Assembly (NCBI GenBank): GCA_036501345.1
Contig: DASYAN010000459.1
Span: forward strand, 1 to 8,183
Origin: DASYAN01 sp036501345
GTDB taxonomy: Bacteria; Chloroflexota; Ktedonobacteria; Ktedonobacterales; Ktedonobacteraceae
Direction of reading: 5' to 3'
Length of the DNA stretch: 8,183 nucleotides
This document shows, piece after piece, positions 1 through 5,102 of the stretch. The notes under the pieces were generated by a model. It saw nothing but the letters and a program-made list of their open reading frames with translations. It was not told the origin of the DNA and ran no database searches. The first letter of the stretch is position 1. Every line of letters starts with the position of its first letter. Both the position numbers and the translations under genes were made by a program.

Positions 1-2
1 GT

Positions 3-437
3 ACTGGAAAAAACATCTGGTTCTATCAAAGTAGTGGAGTGCAAACTCTCGTGTGGTCACCTGACGGAAAGTATATTGCTTCTGCTGGAGGTGATGTAAC
101 AGTGCAAGTGTGGAATATTATCCCAGGGCATTTTTCTTCTATACCAAGAATCTATTCACAGCACAAAGAGCTTGTAAAAGACATAGCTTGGTTACCTAAT
201 GGAAAATATATTGTTTCTGTAAGTGATGATGGAACTATACAAATCTGGGACCCATCTAATGCTAATGATATCGTATCTCCTTATCATGACAGTTTTTTGT
301 ATCGAGATGGAGCATCTTTTATCCTAACTTCTGTGACCTGTTCTCCTGACAATTCCTCCATTGCTTTTATCCATGAAGAATTTTATCTTTCAGGCTACAC
401 CATCAGTAGAGTAAGAATCGTGAACTTAATAATTTAG
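3..437 (+). CDS. WD40-repeat protein, C-terminal part (5' end outside the window)
   Basis: The frame is open from base 3, so the gene begins upstream; the GTG at 39 is an internal codon. Two WD40 blades are visible. The first has a VWSPDGKY strand, then a GGDVTVQVWN end. The second has HKELVKDIAW, then PNGKYIVSVSDDGT and IQIWD. A weaker third unit (SVTCSPDNSSIAF) ends in RVRIVNLII and the TAG at 435, so the last blade is incomplete or closes with an N-terminal strand. WD40 proteins form beta-propellers used as protein-interaction platforms. In filamentous Chloroflexota and Cyanobacteria they are often fused to NTPase or kinase domains, but any such domain would lie outside this window. The gene is AT-rich. 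No specific partner or function can be given. The family call is secure. Confidence 0.88.
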   Translation, partial: TGKNIWFYQSSGVQTLVWSPDGKYIASAGGDVTVQVWNIIPGHFSSIPRIYSQHKELVKDIAWLPNGKYIVSVSDDGTIQIWDPSNANDIVSPYHDSFLYRDGASFILTSVTCSPDNSSIAFIHEEFYLSGYTISRVRIVNLII

Positions 438-735
438 CAGCCTATAACTAGGAGAGACTTGATGGTACATACTGATCTGACAATGTAGCAGTTCAGAGTG
501 AGGCTCAAGACTTTGAATTTTCCTGATAACTGCTAGACTGGCAAACTTGGGTGCAGATTTGAGCTATCAACATTCTCACGAATCATGGTGAAGTGTTCTC
601 GCTCTCCAAGAAGGGAAAAGTCAAATCTCTTATTGTGCGTGGCTTGTTCCTCTTCTCGTACCATCTTTGAAGGAATGTCTATTTCCCGTTGTTTATCCTA
701 ACAGCAAACTCACCAGTTGGTTTTGAACTTTCGTT
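438..735. other. Gene-poor stretch after the WD40 gene
   Basis: No convincing complete gene and no clear rho-independent terminator were found. The only suggestive coding signal is a 54-codon minus-strand open frame at 533-697. It has no convincing start because it opens directly after a stop at 698-700. It is rich in charged residues and contains the string RFDFSLLGEREHFTMIREN. It may be the tail of a dead gene or chance. I do not recognise the family. Confidence 0.4.
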
Positions 736-851
736 CTGATATGCTATACTCACAAGAATTTAGATCATCTTATCTTGCAAAGACTATCTACAACAAAGTA
801 GAATACTCTAGGAGGTGCTAGTATGATCACCGCCAATACGGTTGCTGATTA
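736..851 (+). repeat. Diverged direct repeat, copy A (Panacea-gene upstream region and first codons)
   Basis: This 116-bp stretch matches 3533-3648 without gaps and with seven mismatches, about 94% identity by my hand alignment. It contains the end of the small upstream frame (TAG at 799-801), a promoter-like TTGCAA/TAGAAT pair 18 bp apart, the GGAGG ribosome site and the first codons of the Panacea gene. Similarity stops abruptly at both ends. On the left a TGA at 724-726 closes the frame. On the right the sequence changes after GCTGATTA. It is a partial duplicate left by recombination, or the surviving edge of a second Panacea locus. Confidence 0.9.
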
Positions 852-852
852 A
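823..852 (+). pseudogene. Truncated start of a Panacea-domain antitoxin gene
   Basis: ATG at 823 follows a GGAGG at 811-815 and reads MITANTVAD, identical to the first nine residues of the intact Panacea protein at 3620. The frame then meets TAA at 850, where the homology ends. The two base differences within these codons (ACC/ACT and ACG/ACT) are both synonymous. The expression signals appear intact, so a nine-residue peptide could still be made. The rest of the gene is absent from the following 500 bases. It is a 5' remnant, not a functional antitoxin. Confidence 0.85.
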
Positions 853-1344
853 TTTTGTAATGTTATGACCTTATTACATAATATATGGCAATTCATTGCC
901 CATGAGGTAGGGACCCGATTTATCGCGTCCGTTGGGGTGGGGAAGAGGCTCGCTTTTTCCAATGTTGTTATCCGTACAAAATTGGCTAGCAGAGTATTCT
1001 GAAAACGTCCCTATATGCGGGCTAACCTCAACTTTTTCATCAGCAGTGGTGCGCCTGTGGAGCATAAGGTTTCATTTATCGTGTCTGTGGCTCCTCTCCG
1101 TGCTATACCATCTACAACTAGACTCTGTTGGCCAATGGTATCACGGGTAGAAGGAGCACACGAACAAACTGATTTTCCACTTTCTGATCTTGTTTGTCCG
1201 TCGATGTCTTGATCCACTCTCAGAGAGAAGCGATACTGTTACCTTTTAGCATACAAATAGGTGTTAGTATCTAGCGGTCCTCAGCCGAGTATATCTTTCC
1301 CGAACCGATTGCTTTTCGTCCATAGATGAAAAGAAAGGGAGCCT
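853..1344. other. Unassigned stretch between the Panacea remnant and the aquaporin
   Basis: I see no supportable gene. Several overlapping open frames of 60-70 codons occur on both strands at 874-1217, but none has a good ribosome site or a recognisable domain. Just after the repeat breakpoint lie two short inverted repeats. TGTAAT (856-861) pairs with ATTACA (873-878), and GGCAAT (887-892) pairs with ATTGCC (895-900). They could be the edge of a mobile element, but no matching far end was found. The last 120 bases should hold the aquaporin promoter; I could not choose a convincing -35/-10 pair. Confidence 0.4.
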
Positions 1345-2100
1345 ATGGAAAACATTGCAAATGAACAATTAGACCAACAAGGCCAATTGATCCCTGACAG
1401 CCAACAAAGGAATAAGGCTACAGAGCAATACGTCACGTCAGTCATTGCTGAACTCGTGGGAAGTTTTGCCTTCATCTTTCTTGGCGCAGGCTCGATAATC
1501 ACAAACACCTTGACGCATGGTTCGATTGGATTGCTAGGCATTGCATTCGCACATGGATTAGCACTCTCTATCATGATCACCATCTTCGGCGCGACCTCTG
1601 GCGGACATCTTAATCCTGCTGTGACCATTGGATTTCTTGTGACTAGACGTATCGTCCCCATCGTGGGAATATTCTATATCATAGCCCAATTGGTTGGTGG
1701 CGTCCTTGCTGGTCTCCTGCTCCGCATTATTTTTCCGCAACCTGTCTGGCTTGCCGCTCACCTTGGCACGCCTAACCTTTCACCGGGTGTTTCCTTTGGC
1801 ACTGGTGTGCTCTTAGAGGCAGTCCTGGCATTCTTTCTTGTCTTGGCCGTCTTCGGAACCGCTGTTGACCAACGAGCGCCAAAAATTGGAGGCTTTGGTA
1901 TTGGCCTTACTGTACTCGTAGATATCCTCCTCAGTGGACCACTTACGGGCGCGTCGATGAATCCGGCACGCACCTTTGGTCCCGCGCTGGCTGGCGGCTT
2001 CTGGCAAAACGATCTCGTCTACTGGCTTGGACCCTTCATCGGTGCGATCATCGCAGCCCTGTTCTACGAATACATGATCTTACGCCCACGTAGAAGCTAG
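1345..2100 (+). CDS. Aquaporin / MIP-family channel with TIP-like selectivity filter
   Basis: This 251-aa protein is a Major Intrinsic Protein, a passive membrane channel for water or small neutral solutes. ATG at 1345 follows a good AAGGGAG ribosome site. A polar N-terminal tail of about 28 residues precedes six hydrophobic segments. Both hallmark half-helices are present: SGGHLNPAVT after the second segment and GASMNPARTFGPAL near the end. Aligned by eye with E. coli AqpZ, the four aromatic/arginine filter positions (F43, H174, T183, R189 in AqpZ) become His, Ile, Ala and Arg. That set is typical of plant tonoplast TIP3/TIP4 proteins rather than of AqpZ. TIPs often also pass ammonia, urea or hydrogen peroxide, so a wider substrate range is possible here; this is inference. 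The D residue typical of glycerol facilitators after the second NPA is absent (NPART, not NPARD), arguing against GlpF. It appears to stand alone. Confidence 0.95.
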   Translation: MENIANEQLDQQGQLIPDSQQRNKATEQYVTSVIAELVGSFAFIFLGAGSIITNTLTHGSIGLLGIAFAHGLALSIMITIFGATSGGHLNPAVTIGFLVTRRIVPIVGIFYIIAQLVGGVLAGLLLRIIFPQPVWLAAHLGTPNLSPGVSFGTGVLLEAVLAFFLVLAVFGTAVDQRAPKIGGFGIGLTVLVDILLSGPLTGASMNPARTFGPALAGGFWQNDLVYWLGPFIGAIIAALFYEYMILRPRRS

Positions 2101-2120
2101 GGGCAGCAAACTTGGCTTGA

Positions 2121-2134
2121 TGAGGATATCCTCA
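2121..2134. other. Perfect palindrome after the aquaporin gene
   Basis: TGAGGATATCCTCA is a perfect 14-bp palindrome 20 bp past the aquaporin stop. In RNA it could fold as a 5-bp stem with an ATAT loop. No T-run follows, so it is a poor rho-independent terminator. It may be a weak 3' hairpin or chance. Confidence 0.25.
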
Positions 2135-2213
2135 AGAGTGGCAAGATGGACTGGACAATTTTTGCGAAAGCGGAATTGCATGCGACGAGCCTCTTGCCGA
2201 TATCTTAACAGGC

Positions 2214-2529
2214 TTAGCTGCTAGTATCTTTGCGTTTAAGGAAGTAGCCAGTCAGCATTCCCAGGATAAGAATAGTCGTAATCAGCGCTAGCCACGTGAA
2301 TAGCAGATTGCGCCGCAAGACTCATTATCGCGAGCAGTAAAGCACATTGCAGGAGGCAGATGATGCTCAAGATAATGATTTTGGAAAATATATACGGAAT
2401 GAAGCCGAGATTTACTGTACGTTCTCTTTGATAGATGTGGACCTCCTTGATAATTTCGTGGACTGAATTAATGCAACCAAACATAATGGCTGCAAAGGAC
2501 ATCACCAAAAGATACCTCTTCGCATCTCC
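2214..2529 (-). pseudogene. ABCG-like ABC-2 permease remnant, internally deleted and frameshifted (copy 1)
   Basis: Read on the minus strand, the segment opens directly after a stop at 2530-2532. It encodes a piece of an ABC-2 permease of the ABCG/White type. FGCINSVHEIIKE and IYQRERTVNL are the conserved cytoplasmic stretch before a membrane helix, followed by hydrophobic IIILSIICLLQCALLLAIM. After AAQ the same frame gives non-family sequence and stops. The neighbouring frame, however, continues with LLFTWLALITTILILG and a GYFLKRKDTSS tail ending at TAA (2214). That tail matches the C-terminus of copy 2 at 4542. A middle part of roughly 130-150 residues, present in copy 2, is therefore missing, and the join is out of frame. 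The N-terminal ATPase domain is also absent. No transporter can be made from it. Confidence 0.8.
2223..2308. repeat. Direct repeat of permease 3' end, copy 1
   Basis: The first 45 bases (2223-2267) are identical to 4551-4595. The following 41 bases match with nine differences. A flanking ATCTTAACAGGC (2202-2213) is also shared, but 9 bp (2214-2222) separate it from the repeat here and none in copy 2. All nine differences fall at third codon positions of the permease tail and are synonymous, so this is a paralogous coding end rather than a mobile-element terminus. Confidence 0.9.
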
Positions 2530-2575
2530 TTATGGCTATTTCCCTACACTCTTTTATATGCAACAGAAGCAATTT

Positions 2576-3130
2576 TTACTGCTTTTCCTCAAAATGCTTG
2601 TGATCTAAGGGAACAAAAGAGAATAAAAGTTCCAATATGAGCATTGGTCCTGATTTTGCGCTAATTGTTTCGTCAGTGTGAGCAGATAATTCGGGGTTAA
2701 TAGGAAGTTCAACTTGCATAAACCGCCATACATCTATTTTTGTTAATAGCTCATACATTTTGTAAATATACGCTGTGTTTATATTTACAGCATCATCAAC
2801 AAGAAATTCTGGCAGCTCATGAGCTACTTTGTTACGATGCTCTCGTAACTTTGCTATCTTTTCAATATCTTCTTTTGTAATTGCCCCCATCTGTTCTAGC
2901 CAGCGGCAGGAAGCGAGAAATTTGTTCTTATCCAGAGAGAGAACATCCTTTTGATATCTTTGCTCCATTGCTATGCTATCACGCTGTATCCCATCAATAT
3001 AAAAATGTTTGAGCTGATCTATAATAGCCCACTTGACCAGTTCGTAAGCGGTCAGATACACAGCGGCAATCATTAAATTTCTTTTTGTCTCTTCTGATGA
3101 CGAGAGTTTTGTATAGCTTTTCTCTTCCAT
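2576..3130 (-). CDS. HEPN-like protein, candidate RNase or abortive-infection factor
   Basis: This 184-aa soluble, largely helical protein has the motif LREHRNKVAHELPEFL, with R99 and H104 in the R-x4-H spacing that defines HEPN domains. In many HEPN proteins this pair is the catalytic site of a metal-independent RNase used in toxin-antitoxin, abortive infection and CRISPR systems; other members are inactive or only bind nucleotides. The preceding helices (20-80) include ASCRWLEQMGAITKEDIEKI, followed by a second helical stretch with KIDVWRF. No signal peptide or membrane segment is seen. The ATG at 3130 follows a purine-rich leader (GGAAAGGAAAG), and a promoter with a perfect TATAAT lies upstream. 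It points away from the Panacea cluster, sharing a roughly 300-bp divergent region. No adjacent MNT-type nucleotidyltransferase antitoxin is visible. The HEPN assignment is from motif and helix pattern only; the target is unknown. Confidence 0.7.
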   Translation of the reverse strand: MEEKSYTKLSSSEETKRNLMIAAVYLTAYELVKWAIIDQLKHFYIDGIQRDSIAMEQRYQKDVLSLDKNKFLASCRWLEQMGAITKEDIEKIAKLREHRNKVAHELPEFLVDDAVNINTAYIYKMYELLTKIDVWRFMQVELPINPELSAHTDETISAKSGPMLILELLFSFVPLDHKHFEEKQ

Positions 3131-3193
3131 CAGCTCTAAACTTTCCTTTCCTCTTCAGTGGCATTCTATCTATCGGCCTTGGAGGTTGAGGCT

Positions 3194-3222
3194 ATTATAT
3201 CAACTTGCAGTCAGAGAAACAA
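3194..3222 (-). promoter_or_regulatory. Sigma70-type promoter for the HEPN-like gene
   Basis: On the minus strand TTGTTT (3217-3222) and a perfect TATAAT (3194-3199) are separated by exactly 17 bp. They lie about 64-92 bases before the HEPN-like start codon. The -35 matches TTGACA at three of six positions, the three that matter most. Predicted from sequence only. Confidence 0.5.
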
Positions 3223-3322
3223 ATTTCAAAAGTAAGTCGATGAACGAAGTTACTGGCGTGGGAAGTCTGCTAATGAATGCAAGTTGGTATTAGTAAAGTT
3301 CTACTGGGTAAGTAAGAAATCA

Positions 3323-3339
3323 TGGTAAATTCCTTACCA
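3323..3339. promoter_or_regulatory. Inverted repeat, possible operator
   Basis: TGGTAA and TTACCA are perfect 6-bp arms around a 5-bp spacer (ATTCC). A third half-site, GGGTAAG, lies at 3306-3312. Repeated half-sites in a divergent promoter region suggest a repressor site, perhaps for toxin-antitoxin autoregulation. No regulator with a visible helix-turn-helix is encoded nearby. Confidence 0.35.
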
Positions 3340-3348
3340 GTGATATAT

Positions 3349-3372
3349 CTTTGTATTTAATAATATACAAAG
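3349..3372. promoter_or_regulatory. 8-bp inverted repeat, possible operator
   Basis: CTTTGTAT pairs perfectly with ATACAAAG across an 8-base AT-rich spacer, about 65 bp before the small ORF at 3437. The symmetry and position fit an operator overlapping a promoter. No T-run follows, so it is not a terminator. Confidence 0.35.
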
Positions 3373-3436
3373 GTACTCGTTTATTAACTTAGAGATAAGA
3401 AGAGATGTCTCCAAGATACTAAGCGGAGGGATACCT

Positions 3437-3598
3437 ATGTCACTGTTTCAAGAAATTGCTTTTAATGAAGACGTATCAGTGATTCATGCTCGTAGAAAAG
3501 ATGGGGTAGTTGTCATTGCAACACGTGTCCCCCTGATATACTATACTCACAAGAATTTAGATCATCTTATCTTGCAAATACTATCTACAGCAAAGTAG
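3437..3598 (+). CDS. Small 53-aa ORF leading the Panacea cluster
   Basis: ATG at 3437 has a strong GGAGGG ribosome site six bases upstream, and the frame runs to TAG at 3596. That is 21 bp before the Panacea start, as in an operon leader gene. The product starts MSLFQEIAFNEDVSVI, has a basic HARRK turn and a hydrophobic VVVIATRV strand, and shows no known domain. Its last 21 codons lie in the repeat shared with 736-801. There the three base differences all change an amino acid (Tyr/Cys, Ile/Arg, Ala/Thr), unlike the synonymous changes in the adjacent Panacea codons. The 3' half also contains the likely Panacea promoter. It may therefore be a genuine small protein, a leader peptide, or the head of a broken gene joined to the repeat. 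Confidence 0.4.
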   Translation: MSLFQEIAFNEDVSVIHARRKDGVVVIATRVPLIYYTHKNLDHLILQILSTAK

Positions 3599-3648
3599 AA
3601 TACTCTAGGAGGTGTTACTATGATCACTGCCAATACTGTTGCTGATTA
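3533..3648 (+). repeat. Diverged direct repeat, copy B (intact Panacea locus)
   Basis: This is the counterpart of 736-851, aligned without gaps with seven mismatches in 116 bp. It covers the 3' end of the small ORF, the TTGCAA/TAGAAT pair, the ribosome site and the first codons of the intact Panacea gene. The repeat starts inside the small ORF, just after the CCC at 3530-3532, so that ORF may be a fusion across a recombination point. Confidence 0.9.
3572..3601 (+). promoter_or_regulatory. Likely promoter of the Panacea antitoxin gene
   Basis: TTGCAA (3572-3577) and TAGAAT (3596-3601) are 18 bp apart and match the sigma70 consensus at four and five of six positions. Transcription would start about 10 bases before the GGAGG at 3610-3614. 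Both hexamers are unchanged in copy A of the repeat, whereas the spacer between them has two changes. Confidence 0.45.
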
Positions 3649-4114
3649 TTTCCTTGCCTTTGCTAATGAATGTGAAGAGCTTATCACAAACCTGAAGCTC
3701 AACAAATTAGTGTACTACACGCAAGCATGGCACTTGGCGTTGTTTAACGAACCCATGTTTGAAGATGAAATAGAGGCATGGGTACATGGTCCTGTATTGC
3801 CAGTTGTATATGATACCTATAAGCATTTTAAATGGACACCTATTATAAGACATGATCTTAGCTTAGAAGAAATTAAGCAACAGTTTAGTACTCAACAACA
3901 AGAATTGCTCGATGACATTGTTGAAGTCTACTTGCCAAAAACAGCCTATGAGTTAGAGCAGATGACACGTGATGAAGATCCATGGGTAATTGCTCGTGAT
4001 GGGTTAGAACTCGATAAGGCTTCACATAAAGTCATCTCTCATGACGCAATGCAAATGTATTTTGCTGAATTGCTAAAGCAAGGGGACACCAATGACACGT
4101 CACATATCGCCTAA
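3620..4114 (+). CDS. Panacea-domain (DUF4065, SocA-like) antitoxin
   Basis: This 164-aa protein carries the Panacea domain almost end to end. An N-terminal helix (ANTVADYFLAFANE) is followed by the family signature LNKLVYYTQAWHLAL (28-41), then a DEIEAWVHGPVLP stretch with the characteristic HGPV and a YDTYK helix (51-68). The C-terminal half is helical, with TAYELEQMTRDEDPW, a conserved element of the family. Panacea domains are a versatile antitoxin fold that neutralises many unrelated toxins by direct binding; SocA, which delivers SocB to ClpXP, is a relative. ATG at 3620 follows GGAGG nine bases earlier. The 3' end overlaps the next gene by 23 bp, so the two are translationally coupled in the antitoxin-first order. 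The AT-rich composition and the 5' fragment at 823 suggest mobility. The domain call is strong; the antitoxin role rests on the family and gene order. Confidence 0.9.
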   Translation: MITANTVADYFLAFANECEELITNLKLNKLVYYTQAWHLALFNEPMFEDEIEAWVHGPVLPVVYDTYKHFKWTPIIRHDLSLEEIKQQFSTQQQELLDDIVEVYLPKTAYELEQMTRDEDPWVIARDGLELDKASHKVISHDAMQMYFAELLKQGDTNDTSHIA

Positions 4115-4526
4115 GCAACCTCAGCGAAGAACTAAACAGGTTCCGTCTCAGATTGATAAGCGTGTTAAGCATGCGAGTTATCCTTCTTTTTCCTTCAAAT
4201 ACTTGAAGACAGATCATCCCAAGTATAATATTGAAGGTAGAGACAACAAATACTTTTTAAAATTAATTGCACGGTTTAGCGATTTATCTGCCGTTCCAGT
4301 CCAAGAGCTGCTTGCAAATAAAAGCAAAGCGTTGAGATGCCATCCAATCGATTGGACACAGACTACGGAAAGCGGTTTTGGAATAGCTGATGAAGACCAA
4401 ATCGTCGATGTACCTATGCAGTTTAGTGTTTCCGCAAATAAATATGGGCGAGTCATGGGCTTTTTTATCGATAGCGTCTTTTATGTCGTTTGGTTTGACC
4501 ATAGCCACGAAGTTTATAGCAGATAG
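4092..4526 (+). CDS. Candidate toxin paired with the Panacea antitoxin
   Basis: This 144-aa basic protein starts inside the antitoxin gene. ATG at 4092 has an AGGGG six bases upstream, and the overlap is 23 bp, the arrangement expected of a co-translated toxin-antitoxin pair. A basic, polar N-terminus (residues 1-27) is followed by a compact alpha/beta body: KYFLKLIARFSDLS, LLANKSKALRCHPIDW, and a C-terminal beta-rich end with RVMGFFIDSVFYVVWFDHSHEVY. That last motif, an Arg-led strand pair ending in WFDxxHxxY, resembles the tail of small RelE/ParE-like or related toxins. The resemblance is too weak to name a family or an activity. No membrane helix or signal peptide is seen. The role as toxin follows from partnership with a Panacea protein. 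Confidence 0.65.
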   Translation: MTRHISPKQPQRRTKQVPSQIDKRVKHASYPSFSFKYLKTDHPKYNIEGRDNKYFLKLIARFSDLSAVPVQELLANKSKALRCHPIDWTQTTESGFGIADEDQIVDVPMQFSVSANKYGRVMGFFIDSVFYVVWFDHSHEVYSR

Positions 4527-4541
4527 TCTCCCTCCCAGATC

Positions 4542-5097
4542 TTAACAGGCAGTATCTTTGCGTTTAAGGAAGTAGCCAGTCAGCATTCCCAGGATGAGAA
4601 TAGTTGTGATGAGTGCCAGCCATGTGAACAGGAGATAGGATAGGTTGTGCTGATAGGTATTACAGGTGTCACATGTTCCAAATACTTTATCTCCATTGCC
4701 AAGCAAATTCTGTGTTGACCCTAAAGCCGCCATAGACCAGCGCAGCGAAAAGAACGCTCCGAAAATTTGCAGAGGGATACCTTTTAGGGGAAATAGACTT
4801 CCGGAAAAGATAAGCTGAGGGAGGAGTACAAGCGGGATAAAACTCATTGCCTGATCATTATTGCGAACCAATGTCGAGATTGTCAGTCCGATAAATACAC
4901 CTGCGATAGATGTCAGGGCAAGAGTGATATAGATTTCCCAGATAGACGGCAAGAATATTCCATCGAAAAATCGTTCTGCCAACTTGGTGGAACCGTCTGG
5001 TAGAAAGCTCAATACAATGATAGAATATCCCTGAGGGTATTTCGGAACCCAAAAAAGAGAGCATTGCTAAGCTCGAAGAAATGTAGGAGCTGTCTAG
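4542..5097 (-). pseudogene. ABCG-like ABC-2 permease remnant, 5'-truncated and frameshifted (copy 2)
   Basis: The main minus-strand frame (5066 down to TAA at 4542) encodes the C-terminal half of an ABC-2 permease of the ABCG type. EIYITLALTSIAGVFIGLTIS is followed by RNNDQAMSFIPLVLLPQLIF and FSGSLFPLKG, then an extracytoplasmic loop with CDTCNTY, and a last helix ending in LKRKDTAC. There is no good start; the TTG at 5010-5012 is internal to the fold. Upstream in another frame (5097 to about 5030) lies NALFFGFRNTLRDIL, which matches the FGxxN region of copy 1. The RERxxNL segment that should follow is missing, so a deletion with frameshift is inferred. The ATPase domain is absent. The remnant ends almost at the hen1 start, so hen1 expression signals must lie within dead permease sequence. 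Confidence 0.72.
4551..4636. repeat. Direct repeat of permease 3' end, copy 2
   Basis: This is the counterpart of 2223-2308. The first 45 bases are identical and nine synonymous differences follow. ATCTTAACAGGC (4539-4550) directly precedes it. Two such repeats in the same orientation 2.3 kb apart could support recombination that would delete the HEPN-Panacea block. Confidence 0.9.
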
Positions 5098-5102
5098 AGG
5101 TC

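Larger units (their letters stand above)
3131..3436. other. Divergent intergenic region between the HEPN-like gene and the Panacea cluster
   Basis: This AT-rich stretch separates two divergent transcription units. It carries the HEPN gene promoter (3194-3222, minus strand) and two inverted repeats (3323-3339 and 3349-3372) on the side of the Panacea cluster. I could not choose one convincing plus-strand promoter, although TTACCA at 3334 and the AT-rich block at 3357-3366 are candidate elements. Confidence 0.5.

Noticed and set aside
39..41. GTG at 39 as the start of the WD40 protein
   Set aside because: The frame is open to the left edge and already encodes blade-like residues (NIWFYQ) before it.
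874..1217. Overlapping 62-72 codon frames on both strands
   Set aside because: They overlap each other, lack ribosome sites and show no recognisable domain or conserved motif.
1281..2007. Minus-strand frames opposite the aquaporin
   Set aside because: They are antisense to a clear MIP-family gene and have no family features or ribosome sites.
2236..2508. Minus-strand 90-aa frame as an intact small membrane protein
   Set aside because: Its last 26 or so residues are an out-of-frame reading of the permease tail; the frame next to it carries the conserved C-terminus, so this is a frameshifted remnant.
5064..5102. Upstream TTG start that would extend Hen1 by 13 residues
   Set aside because: The extra residues do not resemble the family, whereas ATG 5103 gives the exact Hen1-type N-terminus.
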